Positions 1 to 8,436 of a stretch of 64,000 nt of DNA are shown piece by piece (within the stretch, counting starts at the first letter, position 1; the number at the start of each line of letters is the position of its first letter). Both the position numbers and the translations under genes were made by a program. This DNA is from Nocardia africana NBRC 100379. Its GTDB lineage: Bacteria; Actinomycetota; Actinomycetes; Mycobacteriales; Mycobacteriaceae. The stretch spans positions 186,001-250,000 of the forward strand of contig NZ_BDAV01000010.1 of assembly GCF_001612635.1 (NCBI RefSeq). The letters run 5' to 3'. The notes under the pieces are model-generated. The model saw nothing but the letters and a program-made list of their open reading frames with translations, did not search any database and had not been told where the DNA came from.

Positions 1-363
1 GGTGCCGGCCACCGTTCCGCCCGAGGCGGTCGCCGAGACCAGAGTCGAATTCGCGGGCGTCGGGAAGGTCATCTTCAGGTTGCTGATGTTGTTCACGGTG
101 AAGCCGGAAGCCGAACTCGGCACCGACGAGGAACCCGGCGTGAGAGTGATGGCCACCGCGGAACCCGACGCCGCCGAACTCGGCGCGGTGCCGGTGACCG
201 ATGTGGTCATACTCGAGGTCTGGCCGATCCCGAGAATGGTGCCCTTACAGCTCCAGTTCACGCTGACCGGTGCGGCATTCGCCGGTGCCGCCATACACAA
301 CACGGTGGCGACCGCCACCGGAGCGAGAACGCCGGCACGAACCAGGGAAGAGATCGATCTCAT
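1..363 (-). CDS. Secreted protein, partial (C-terminus off the left edge)
   Basis: The minus strand opens at ATG 363 and reads through to the left edge without a stop, giving 121 visible residues. The first 31 residues form a typical Sec signal peptide: a basic start (MRSISSLVRAG), a hydrophobic core, and an Ala-rich cleavage site (AAPANAA). The mature part is rich in Ser, Thr, Val and Ala and contains one Cys (VNWSCKGTI). It looks like a beta-rich actinobacterial secreted domain. I do not recognise a named family with certainty; members of the short secreted DUF families of Nocardia and Mycobacterium look like this. The plus-strand reading of the same DNA is a codon shadow. The region upstream of the start (364-545) is unusually AT-rich and probably carries its promoter. 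Confidence 0.6.
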   Translation of the reverse strand, partial: MRSISSLVRAGVLAPVAVATVLCMAAPANAAPVSVNWSCKGTILGIGQTSSMTTSVTGTAPSSAASGSAVAITLTPGSSSVPSSASGFTVNNISNLKMTFPTPANSTLVSATASGGTVAGT

Positions 364-758
364 GACTAACTCCAGAAAATATCGAGCAACGGTACGACCG
401 GATGTCGGACCGCAACACTGAGTTTCTAAAATATAGCCTCTTCTCATCTTCCCATGGTCGAAATCCGCTATTTAAATCGCGGCCAGAATTTCATTATCTG
501 CTATTAATTATTCAGTCTGGAAAGTTAATTACGGCTAGATTCTTTTCACACGTTGCGTAATTCCACATCGCATCTCGACCCCGCCATCAGCGGGAACGGC
601 CCTGCAATTCCCTCGAATACAACCTTCGACCAGAGAATATATACCCGCGCACCGATCCCGAGTTCTCCGTCGGCTACCGTTCGGCGGTATTCGCGCGCCG
701 GCGCGCATGCCAGTGGCGCGTCAGGGCGGCGCAAGAGCGCGGTGTCAGGGTTGCGGAC
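364..758. other. Gene-free AT-rich stretch upstream of the secreted protein
   Basis: About 400 bases without a convincing gene. The part 421-545 is clearly lower in GC than the rest of the window and includes runs such as ctattaattattcag. It probably holds the promoter of the minus-strand secreted protein. Open frames across 546-758 show no recognisable protein. Confidence 0.4.
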
Positions 759-1003
759 ATGACATGGCACAGCGGCTGTCGAGCCGAGGGGAAGACGATT
801 CTGGTCACCGGCGCCGGCGCAGGGATCGGACCACCGGTGGTGAGCTCTGGGGGCCAACGATTTTCGGACTCCGCGGACGACCACACCGCGAAACACCTCA
901 TGCTCATACGACCGACGTCGGCGTCGCGGCCGAGTTGTGGGCCGCCTCCGCCGATCTCACCGGCGTGGATCCGCTGAAGTGTCCGGTGCCGCCGATCCGG
1001 TGA
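759..1003 (+). pseudogene. Remnant of a short-chain dehydrogenase/reductase (SDR)
   Basis: At 789-830 one plus-strand frame reads GKTILVTGAGAGIG, the dinucleotide-binding start of an SDR (TGxxxGIG). About 90 bases later another frame (from 923) reads VAAELWAASADLTGVDPLK, which resembles the C-terminal end of SDR enzymes (elW..S..ltg). The catalytic Ser-Tyr-Lys part, around 170 residues, is missing and the two ends are in different frames. I read this as a gene collapsed by an internal deletion and a frameshift. The similarity is by eye; the two matching ends in the correct order make chance less likely. Confidence 0.5.
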
Positions 1004-1495
1004 CCCGGTAGGCAGCGTCCGGCCTCGGCGACCGGCGACGCGCTCGGCATTGGAACGGCAAACCGGGAATTCGCCCCTCACCCTGTAGTAGCTTGACTGA
1101 CTACCGTTGTTCGTCCGAGAAGAGCGGAGGGGCCGATGCCGAACCTGCCCGCTGGCCGATGTTCGCGGCTGCGACCGGCATCTGATCAGTGGTGAAGGCG
1201 CAATGAATATTTCGGGCGAAAAGCGACAGATCGGACAGCGAATCCATCGCTTTCCGAACACCCCGTTTCACATTTCGCGGAGATCTGCGGGCAGCGCAGA
1301 AATTTCACCGAATATTTCCCGAGATGTATTGCGGGAAACCGCCTTCTACCTTACCCTCAGCAACTCCGTCGATTTGTTTGCAGGAAATAGCCGGGGGTAC
1401 TCGCGCACACAGAACGAACCTATTGTCAGCGCCGATCGATTCCGAGTGGTGATGACCTGCGCACTTTAGGTAACTCGAGGAGAGGATTGATTGCG
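1004..1495. other. Intergenic region before the hydroxylase-NRPS unit
   Basis: No convincing gene is present. The nonamer gaatatttc occurs near 1205 and again near 1312. The final part (1472-1485, tcgaggagagg) is the ribosome binding site of the downstream hydroxylase. The promoter of the three-gene unit should lie in this stretch, but I could not fix its -35 and -10 boxes. Confidence 0.4.
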
Positions 1496-2257
1496 ATGAC
1501 GGTTGGTCTCGACGTTCGTTCCGAACGTGAGCGCGTCGCCCGCGCATGCCGTCCCGGGCAGCCGGTGCCCGAATTCGTCTACAGCAGCGACGAAGACGCG
1601 CTGTGGTCACAGGTTTTCGCGACGCTTCGCACGATGCACGAGGAGCTCGGTTGCGCGGAGTATCGGGCCGCCGCTCGTATCGTCGAACTGCCCACCGACC
1701 GGGTTCCGCAGATGAGCGAGGTGTCCCGAACACTTCGGTCGCTGACCGGTTTCGGGCTCGCACCGGCCATCGGAAGTCAGCCGGGCCGCCTGTTCTACGG
1801 CCCGATGGCCGACGGCATCCTCCACGCGACCCCGGACGTGCGGCCGGTGACGGAACAGTCGTTCTCGCCCGATCCCGATGTCATCCACGAACTGGTCGGA
1901 CATGGGGTGATACTCGCCGATCCGGAATTCGCGGAACTGTATCGCTGCTTCGGCCGGGCCGCGAACCGCGCCACCTCCGACGAGCAGCGGGCCGCGATCG
2001 CGCGGTTGTTCTGGTTCACCCTGGAGGTCGGCGTGGTCGCCGAAAAAGGCCACCCGCGAGCGTATGGCGCCGCGATTCTGTCCTCGGTCACGGAGATGGA
2101 GTCCTTCGTGAACGCGGATCTGCGAGAGTTCCGGGTCGAGGACATACTCACCAGCGATATCGACGACAGCATTTGTCAGCCGCTCCTCTTCGTCGCCGAT
2201 TCGGTCGGCCGGATGATGACGGAAGTCCAGGACTTCCTCCGGACGCGGGTCGGTTAG
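1496..2257 (+). CDS. Aromatic amino acid hydroxylase (phenylalanine/tyrosine hydroxylase family)
   Basis: Iron- and pterin-dependent monooxygenase of the phenylalanine/tyrosine/tryptophan hydroxylase family, 253 residues. It consists of the catalytic domain only, with no ACT regulatory domain, as is common in bacteria. The three iron ligands are visible: two His in HELVGH (near residue 137) and the Glu in FWFTLEVGV, followed by the family motif AYGAAILSS. ATG 1496 was preferred over TTG 1487 because gagagg ends about ten bases upstream. It lies 64 bases before an NRPS with a tyrosine-like adenylation pocket and a COMT-like methyltransferase gene. It therefore probably supplies tyrosine, meta-tyrosine or DOPA to that assembly line rather than serving phenylalanine catabolism. 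The regiochemistry cannot be read from sequence alone; PacX of the pacidamycin pathway is a relative that makes meta-tyrosine. Confidence 0.9.
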   Translation: MTVGLDVRSERERVARACRPGQPVPEFVYSSDEDALWSQVFATLRTMHEELGCAEYRAAARIVELPTDRVPQMSEVSRTLRSLTGFGLAPAIGSQPGRLFYGPMADGILHATPDVRPVTEQSFSPDPDVIHELVGHGVILADPEFAELYRCFGRAANRATSDEQRAAIARLFWFTLEVGVVAEKGHPRAYGAAILSSVTEMESFVNADLREFRVEDILTSDIDDSICQPLLFVADSVGRMMTEVQDFLRTRVG

Positions 2258-2321
2258 TGATGTCGCCTTCTCGCACAATCGCTTTCGCGACATCGTCGCC
2301 GTCGAGAACGAAGGAATTGCG

Positions 2322-5300
2322 GTGGTAGACCTGACGAGTACCACGCGTCGGCACGACGGCGTGACTCCGGAGGCGGGCTTCTTCGAATTGTCGGTGGCGC
2401 AGTCCGAACTGTGGCTGGCCCAGCAATTGCATCCCTCGGTTCCGTTCTCCATCTCCCAATACACCGATGTGCAGGGCGATCTCGATCTGGAACTGCTCCA
2501 GCAGTGTGCGCGCCGCGCGGCGCGCGAATTGCAGTCGCCGCATGTGCGATTCGCGATCGTCGGTGGCCGACCTCGCCAATACCTCGACCACGAGCTGGAC
2601 GCCGGATTCGAGTGCATAGATCTGAGTGATCACCCCGATCCCGAACGCGCCGCCCACGAGTGGATGAGCCGGGACCATCATCGGGGCATCGACCTGACCG
2701 GCGCCGACGTGACGAAGACGGTGCTGTTCACTCTCGGCCCCGGCCGATATCGCTGTTATGCGCGCAGCCACCACATCGCCGTCGACGGCTTCGGCGCCGC
2801 TCAGGTGTTGCAGCGAACGGCCGAATTGCATTCCGCCGCGACCGAAGGGCGGCCCCCGGCGCCGTGCCGGGCGGTGTCGCTGCCCGAGATCGTGGCGGCC
2901 GAGCAGCGGTACCGGTCCTCGTCCCGCTTCGCCGCCGATCGCGAATACTGGGGTAAGGAGCTGGCCGGCCTCGATCACGTGACCCGCCTCAGTGAGCGGT
3001 ACGCCGCGCCCTCGGCACGGCCTCATATCGCGCACGCGACTGTCGACGCGGAGGTCATGGCACGGCTCGAAGCCGCGGCCCGCCGGTACGGCACGGGCAT
3101 GGCCGAGGTGCTGGTCGCGGCGGTGACCGCCTTTCTCGCACAGATGACCGGCGATACCGATGTCACGGTGTCGCTGCCCGTCGCCGGTCGCACCACGGGA
3201 GCGCTGCGGCAGTCGGCGGGGATGGTCTCGAACGTGGTGCCGTTGCGGGTGCGGGGCGTGGCGGAGAGCACGGTCGGCGACCTGGTTCGCCAGGTGCGCC
3301 TCAGCATGATCGGCGCGTTGCGCCACCAGTTGTACCGGCACGAAGACCTGCTCCGTGACCACGGTGTGGGCCGGGCCGGTCGCCACGGTTACGGTCCACT
3401 GATCAACGTCCTCAGCCTGCCCGACAGCATCGACTTCGGCGCCGTTCGCGGTCGGACGCAACTACTTTCGGCCGGACCCGTGGAAGATATGGCGATCAGC
3501 TGCTACCGATTCGGCGCCGAGCCGTTCGTCGTCGACTTCCATGCCAACCCGGAGTTGTATCGAGCGGACGAGGTGGAAGGGTATCGGCAGCAGTTCATGG
3601 ACTGCCTGTCCCGATTCGTCTGCGCCGGCGAGACGGAGAAGGTGTTCGCGGCCGTCGCCGGTACCCACACGATCGCCGCCCCGCGGCAGCGGCACCATCA
3701 GCATTTGCTGCCGGAGTTGCTTACCGGCGGAGTCGATGCGGGTGAGCGGATCGCCCTGAGCGGACCGGACCGATCGGTGACCTATCGCGAACTCGACGAG
3801 ACGACAGCGCAGTGGGCGCGCGAGCTGATCGCGCACGGAGCCGGGCCGGAAGTCGTTGTCGCGGTGGCGCTGTCCCGGTCGGTGGAATCGGTGATGGCGT
3901 TGTGGGCGGTCGCCCGGGCCGGCGCGGTGTTCTTCCCGGTCAATCCCACCGATCCGCCGGCGCGCGTATCGAAGCTGCTCGCCGATTCCGGTGCGACGCT
4001 GGGGATCACGCTCTCCACGTCCCGCACACCCCTGGAGAACACGACGGTCGACTGGTTACTGCTCGACACCGCCGAGTTCGCCCGCGCCGCCGCGTCCCGG
4101 TCGACCGCCCCGGTGACCGACGCGGATCGGATACGACCGTTGCGGGCCGCTCACCCGGCCTATCTGATCTACACCTCCGGATCGACCGGCGAACCCAAGG
4201 GAGTGCTGAGCACCCACGAGGGACTGGCGACACTGGCCGACGATCTGCGCACCCGCAACGACATCGACAGGGAATCGGTGGTGCTGCAGGCACATTCACC
4301 GTTCTGCGATGCGTCGATGCTCGAATATCTCTCCGCGTTCACCCCCGGGGCGAAACTGGTCGCGCTCGCGCCGGATATCGTTGCGGGACAATGGCTTTCG
4401 CAAGTGATGCAAGACGAGGACGTCACCCACCTGGTGGTCACGCCGGCCATTCTGGCAACGCTCGACCCGGATCGATTGCCGTCACTGCGGACGGTCACCG
4501 TGGGTGGGGACAAATGCCCGCCCGCACTGGCCGGACGCTGGGCCGGCCGGCTCCCGATGTTCAACTCCTACGGCCCCACCGAGGCCACCGTCGTGGTGAC
4601 CCAAACCGAACCGCTCGATCCGAACGGGCCGATCACGATCGGTCACGGCCTGCCCGGCGTGCAGACGCTGGTCCTGGACGCCCGGCTCCGACCGGCACCG
4701 CGCGGCGCCCGCGGCGAACTGTATCTCGCCGGTGACGCATTGGCTCGTGGATATCTGGGGCGCCCCGGAATCACCGCGCAGAGTTTCGTGGCGAATCCCT
4801 ACGGACAGCCGGGAACGCGGATGTATCGCACCGGCGACATGGTCCGCGAACAACCCGACGGTGCGCTCGAGTACCTCGGCCGCGGTGACGTTCAGATCTC
4901 GCTGCGGGGACAGCGCATCGAGCCGTCCGAGGTGGAGCGCGCGCTCGCCGCGGACGAGACGGTCGATCAGGCCGTGGTGCGGGTGTGGACGTCCGAAACT
5001 CTCGGCGATCGGCTGATCGGCTATGTCGTCCCCACGGCGGCCGCGAAGGACCACTTCGACCGCACCGCCGTCTTGGCGCGGTTACGGACGGTGCTGCCGC
5101 CCGGCATGATTCCGGCGATGCTGGTGCCGCTGCCCGAGATACCGATCAACCCGAGCAGCGGCAAGACCGATCGATCCGCGCTGCCGGATCCGCAATCCCT
5201 GCCGCGCCCGGCATTCCGCGCGCCGGCATCGCCGATCGAGCGCACGGTCGCGGAGACCATCGCCGAACTCACCGGGCAATCGCGGATCGGCTTGGACGAC

Positions 5301-6272
5301 AACTTCTTCGAACTCGGCGGCAACTCGTTGCTGGGCGTGGAACTGTGCCGGCAACTGTCGGAGCGGACCGGCACCACGGTGACGATTTCGTCGCTGTTCA
5401 CTCCGACGGTGCAAACCCTGGCCGCCGCCATCGAAGCCACGGCGGCCGGTGGGAACAGCGAGGTGACGGTCGGTGGTTCGGCGCTGGAGCCGGTTCTTCC
5501 GTTGCGTGGCAGCGGTTCCGGGACGCCGCTGATCTGCCTGCATTCCGCTGTTCCGCTGTCGTGGTGTTACTCGGGGCTGCTGCGATACGTCACCGACCGG
5601 CCCGTCTACGGACTGCAGTCGCCGGCCGTCTCCGGGCAATCGCGCAGGTTCCACACCGTCGACGAGCTCGCCGAGGTGTATCTGAGCGAACTGACGCGCG
5701 TCCAGCCGGAGGGTCCCTACCACCTGCTGGGCTGGTCCCTGGGCGGGCAACTCGCGCACGCGCTCGCCGTCCGGCTGCGGGCCCGTGGGCACGCCGTGGG
5801 ATCGGTGGCCATGTTCGACAGCGTGGCATTCGGCGACGGTGCGCCACAGCCGGAGCTGCCCACCGTCCGGGATCTGGTCACCCATCTGCAGGGCAACGAG
5901 TCGGCCACTCCGGACACCCGGCCACTCACCCTGGACGAAGCTGTGGACGTGCTCGCCGACAGCCCCGGGCCCGGTCGCGGCTTGACCCGTGAGCAGCTGG
6001 GGCGCCTGCATCAGGGATATGTCGACAGTGTGGCCATGTCCACGAGCTACCGACCGGCCTGCTACGACGGCGATCTGCTGTATTTCTCGGCGACCGAAGG
6101 CATCACCGGCGAACTGACCGGACAGATGTGGCGCCCCTTCGTGTCCGGGCGGATCACCCAACACGACGTCGGCGTCACCCACGCCCAGATGACCAACCCC
6201 GAGGCGCTCGCGGTGATCGGGCCGATCCTGGAGGCCGAACTGAATCGGCACGACGAAGGGAAGAACCGATGA
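2322..6272 (+). CDS. Single-module nonribosomal peptide synthetase (C-A-PCP-TE), tyrosine-like adenylation pocket
   Basis: A 1316-residue NRPS. The condensation domain (about 15-430) has an intact HHIAVDG motif near residue 151. The adenylation domain (about 450-930) shows IYTSGSTGEPKG, NSYGPTEA, YRTGDM and NPSSGKTDR. The carrier domain has FFELGGNSLLG with Ser near 1001. The thioesterase has GWSLGG near 1139, with an Asp (MFDS) and a late His (THAQ). By alignment with GrsA the pocket residues read D-A-L-V-T-G-S-V-V-K. This differs at one position from the published Tyr code DALVTGAVVK, as I recall it. A C domain in first position with A-PCP-TE behind it resembles the EntF layout and implies an acyl or aryl partner supplied from elsewhere. 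The start is GTG 2322, six bases after aagga. The end overlaps the methyltransferase start (ATGA). Confidence 0.93.
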   Translation: MVDLTSTTRRHDGVTPEAGFFELSVAQSELWLAQQLHPSVPFSISQYTDVQGDLDLELLQQCARRAARELQSPHVRFAIVGGRPRQYLDHELDAGFECIDLSDHPDPERAAHEWMSRDHHRGIDLTGADVTKTVLFTLGPGRYRCYARSHHIAVDGFGAAQVLQRTAELHSAATEGRPPAPCRAVSLPEIVAAEQRYRSSSRFAADREYWGKELAGLDHVTRLSERYAAPSARPHIAHATVDAEVMARLEAAARRYGTGMAEVLVAAVTAFLAQMTGDTDVTVSLPVAGRTTGALRQSAGMVSNVVPLRVRGVAESTVGDLVRQVRLSMIGALRHQLYRHEDLLRDHGVGRAGRHGYGPLINVLSLPDSIDFGAVRGRTQLLSAGPVEDMAISCYRFGAEPFVVDFHANPELYRADEVEGYRQQFMDCLSRFVCAGETEKVFAAVAGTHTIAAPRQRHHQHLLPELLTGGVDAGERIALSGPDRSVTYRELDETTAQWARELIAHGAGPEVVVAVALSRSVESVMALWAVARAGAVFFPVNPTDPPARVSKLLADSGATLGITLSTSRTPLENTTVDWLLLDTAEFARAAASRSTAPVTDADRIRPLRAAHPAYLIYTSGSTGEPKGVLSTHEGLATLADDLRTRNDIDRESVVLQAHSPFCDASMLEYLSAFTPGAKLVALAPDIVAGQWLSQVMQDEDVTHLVVTPAILATLDPDRLPSLRTVTVGGDKCPPALAGRWAGRLPMFNSYGPTEATVVVTQTEPLDPNGPITIGHGLPGVQTLVLDARLRPAPRGARGELYLAGDALARGYLGRPGITAQSFVANPYGQPGTRMYRTGDMVREQPDGALEYLGRGDVQISLRGQRIEPSEVERALAADETVDQAVVRVWTSETLGDRLIGYVVPTAAAKDHFDRTAVLARLRTVLPPGMIPAMLVPLPEIPINPSSGKTDRSALPDPQSLPRPAFRAPASPIERTVAETIAELTGQSRIGLDDNFFELGGNSLLGVELCRQLSERTGTTVTISSLFTPTVQTLAAAIEATAAGGNSEVTVGGSALEPVLPLRGSGSGTPLICLHSAVPLSWCYSGLLRYVTDRPVYGLQSPAVSGQSRRFHTVDELAEVYLSELTRVQPEGPYHLLGWSLGGQLAHALAVRLRARGHAVGSVAMFDSVAFGDGAPQPELPTVRDLVTHLQGNESATPDTRPLTLDEAVDVLADSPGPGRGLTREQLGRLHQGYVDSVAMSTSYRPACYDGDLLYFSATEGITGELTGQMWRPFVSGRITQHDVGVTHAQMTNPEALAVIGPILEAELNRHDEGKNR

Positions 6273-7177
6273 GCAAGCACTCCGCCGCGATCGTGGCATC
6301 CGCGGTGTCGGTCGCCTCGTCGATTCTGCTGGCCGCGCGCCGACCGACCGTGTTCGGTCTACGTCTCCCGCGGTGGGCACTGGCCGCCGTTGCCGCGATC
6401 GCCTTGGCGATCGCCGCCAACGAGAGCGTGGGCAAACCGGTGATGTTCCTGCGATGGTCGTATGTGCGTTTTCTGGTCGGCCTCCGGCATATGGGCGCCA
6501 CCTGGCAGGTCGGTGACGGCCGGGAGCAGGCGCTGGCCGACTACGTGTGCGCGCATGCCCGAAAGGACGACATCGACGACGTCATCCGGGCGATCGACGA
6601 GTTCTGCTACACCAAGAGCTACCTGATCAACATCGGGGACGAGAAGGGCCGGATACTCGACCGGGCCGTCGCCGCCGCGCGGCCGCGCCGCCTGCTGGAG
6701 CTCGGAACCTACTGCGGCTACAGCGCATTGCGCATGGCGCGCGTCATGCCGGCCGATGCCGTGCTGTATTCCATCGAGTTCAACGCGGCGAATGCCGCTG
6801 TCGCCCGGCGGATCTGGGATCACGCGGGCGTCGGCGAGCGGATCGTCGTGATCGTCGGCACGTTGGGCGACGACGGAAAGACACTCGACGTACTGTGTAA
6901 CGAACACGAGTTCTCGCCCGGCACAGTGGATTTCGCCTTCCTCGACCACGAGAAGGACGAATACCTTCCCGATCTCCGCCGGATCCTGGACCAGGGCTGG
7001 CTGCACCCCGGTTCGGTCGTCGTGGCGGACAACGTGAAATACCCAGGGGCCCCGGAGTATCGAGAGTTCATGCGTCGTCACGAGGGCACGCGCTGGAAGA
7101 CCCGCGAGCATCGGACGCACGCCGAGTACCAGAAGGTGCTCAAGGACCTCGTGCTCGAATCGACCTATCTCGGCTGA
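6269..7177 (+). CDS. Membrane-anchored catechol-O-methyltransferase-like enzyme
   Basis: SAM-dependent O-methyltransferase, 302 residues, strikingly like vertebrate COMT. Its motifs follow the COMT order: INIGDEKGRILD, LLELGTYCGYSALRMA, FLDHEKDEYLPD, VVADNVKYPG and a late AEYQKVLKDL. The metal ligands (Asp in FLDH; Asp and Asn in ADN) are all present. Two hydrophobic segments at about residues 5-25 and 33-50 precede the catalytic part and should anchor it in the membrane, as in the membrane form of COMT. The ATG overlaps the NRPS stop (ATGA) with gaaggg eight bases upstream, so the two genes are translationally coupled. COMT enzymes methylate catechols, which suggests the product or a precursor carries a dihydroxyphenyl group. 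Substrate is inferred. Confidence 0.88.
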   Translation: MSKHSAAIVASAVSVASSILLAARRPTVFGLRLPRWALAAVAAIALAIAANESVGKPVMFLRWSYVRFLVGLRHMGATWQVGDGREQALADYVCAHARKDDIDDVIRAIDEFCYTKSYLINIGDEKGRILDRAVAAARPRRLLELGTYCGYSALRMARVMPADAVLYSIEFNAANAAVARRIWDHAGVGERIVVIVGTLGDDGKTLDVLCNEHEFSPGTVDFAFLDHEKDEYLPDLRRILDQGWLHPGSVVVADNVKYPGAPEYREFMRRHEGTRWKTREHRTHAEYQKVLKDLVLESTYLG

Positions 7178-7332
7178 CCGGATCCGGCCCGCTTCCGGCG
7201 ATCCGCGAACGCCGTGCCCCGAACGCGTTGTCGCCGGACATGTTAATCGTCGGTATTGGCGGGTAGTCGCAGATATGGTGCAACGTTGCGCCCCGACCTG
7301 ATGCCGTCTATACGCCGAAGGACGAGATTCGC

Positions 7333-8295
7333 ATGAGCACTCCCGATACTTCCACCTTGCTGGCCCAGCTGCGAGCTGTGCTGACATTGACCAACACCGA
7401 GATCCAGGTCGCCGAGACCCGGATCGCTCAGGCCCGGACCGAGGCGGTTCGCAGGGAGCTGTCCGAGAACGCCGACAAGGGCCGCGCCCGCGCCGAGGCC
7501 ATCGAAGCGGCCATCCGCGATCTGGGCAGTGTGCCCGAGGTGGTCGGCCCGTTCCTCGGTCGCGCGGTCGCTGCCATCAAGGCGATGGCCGAGCAGGCTC
7601 AGCCGTTCGACGAGGCGCTGCTCGGCGACCTGGCGCTGGAGCACCAGCTGCTCGACCGCGCCCGCTACATCAAGGCCCTGGCGACCGCCGCGAGTCAGCG
7701 CGAGGTCGTGACGTTGGCCGACCGCCTGATCACTGCGCATTCGGCCACCGTGGAATGGCTGACCACCGTCCTGGCCGAGGACGCCCTCGGCGGGCCGGCC
7801 GCGTTGCGCCGCACTGTTCTTCAGGCGGCGGCCGGGACCGCGGTGAAACTGTTCAACCTGCCCGTCACGTGGTCGGCTCGCGGCCTGGACCGCGCGCTGG
7901 ACTCCGTCCGCACCACCCCGCCCGCGCTCGGCGAACTGCTCGCCCGGGGAGCCCACGCGGGTGATGTCGCCGTCAAGACCCTGTCGGCCTCCCGGGACGC
8001 CGCGCTGGAGACCGCCGAGCAGGTCACGCGTCACCAAGGCGCCGGCGCGGCCGCCGATGCCCTGCACTCGATCCGTGCCACCACGGGGGTCCTCGAACCC
8101 GATGAGCTGCCGGTCGGCGACTACGACGAGTTGAACGTGTCCCAAGCCGTCGCCGCGGTGAAGGAACTCACCGAGCCGGCCGAGATCCGCGCGATCGTCG
8201 CCTACGAGGAAGCGCACAAGAACCGCCACGGCGTCGTCTCGGCCGCCCAGACCCGGCTCGCCGCGATCGCCCAGGAGGTGGCCGGTCTCGGCTGA
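7333..8295 (+). CDS. Ferritin-like helical protein with actinobacterial C-terminal YEExHxxR tail
   Basis: An all-helical 320-residue protein without a signal peptide. Residues 1-130 form long amphipathic helices (for example LTNTEIQVAETRIAQARTEA, then FDEALLGDLALEHQLLDRAR) with carboxylate/His spacing reminiscent of ferritin-like folds. The last 60 residues (LPVGDYDELNVSQAV, then AYEEAHKNRHGV) match a helical tail seen at the end of several unrelated actinobacterial proteins, including lipid-associated ones. Function is unknown to me; related proteins are often annotated as ferritin-like. It stands alone, with 155 bases to the previous gene and a separate downstream promoter. The ATG follows gaaggacga at a suitable distance. 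Confidence 0.65.
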   Translation: MSTPDTSTLLAQLRAVLTLTNTEIQVAETRIAQARTEAVRRELSENADKGRARAEAIEAAIRDLGSVPEVVGPFLGRAVAAIKAMAEQAQPFDEALLGDLALEHQLLDRARYIKALATAASQREVVTLADRLITAHSATVEWLTTVLAEDALGGPAALRRTVLQAAAGTAVKLFNLPVTWSARGLDRALDSVRTTPPALGELLARGAHAGDVAVKTLSASRDAALETAEQVTRHQGAGAAADALHSIRATTGVLEPDELPVGDYDELNVSQAVAAVKELTEPAEIRAIVAYEEAHKNRHGVVSAAQTRLAAIAQEVAGLG

Positions 8296-8366
8296 CCGGT
8301 CACCCGCCGACCGGCCGGGCCCGAGTGCGGTCCGGCCGGTCGCGGCGGCCTGATCGGCGATCGGCC

Positions 8367-8395
8367 TTGCGCATACCCCCTGGGGGTATTATCTT
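8367..8395 (+). promoter_or_regulatory. CsoR/RcnR-type metal operator filling the promoter spacer
   Basis: ATACCCCCTGGGGGTAT at 8373-8389 is a perfect odd-centred palindrome of the G/C-run type bound by copper- or nickel-sensing CsoR/RcnR repressors. It is flanked by TTGCGC (8367-8372) and TATCTT (8390-8395), so the palindrome exactly fills a 17-base promoter spacer. The gene behind it encodes a His-rich metal-binding protein, which supports a metal-responsive role. The regulator itself is not in this window. Confidence 0.75.
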
Positions 8396-8436
8396 CATGG
8401 TTGTCGAACGCGCACAAGATCGGAGAGGCCGACGCC

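Noticed and set aside
546..1261. Possible minus-strand genes in the left intergenic region
   Set aside because: The translations are low-complexity Arg-rich sequences without ribosome sites. The plus-strand SDR remnant explains the GC-rich part better.
2148..3461. Minus-strand open frame of about 430 codons under the NRPS condensation domain
   Set aside because: Shadow of the NRPS gene; no domain motif and it conflicts with the intact HHIAVDG-containing C domain.
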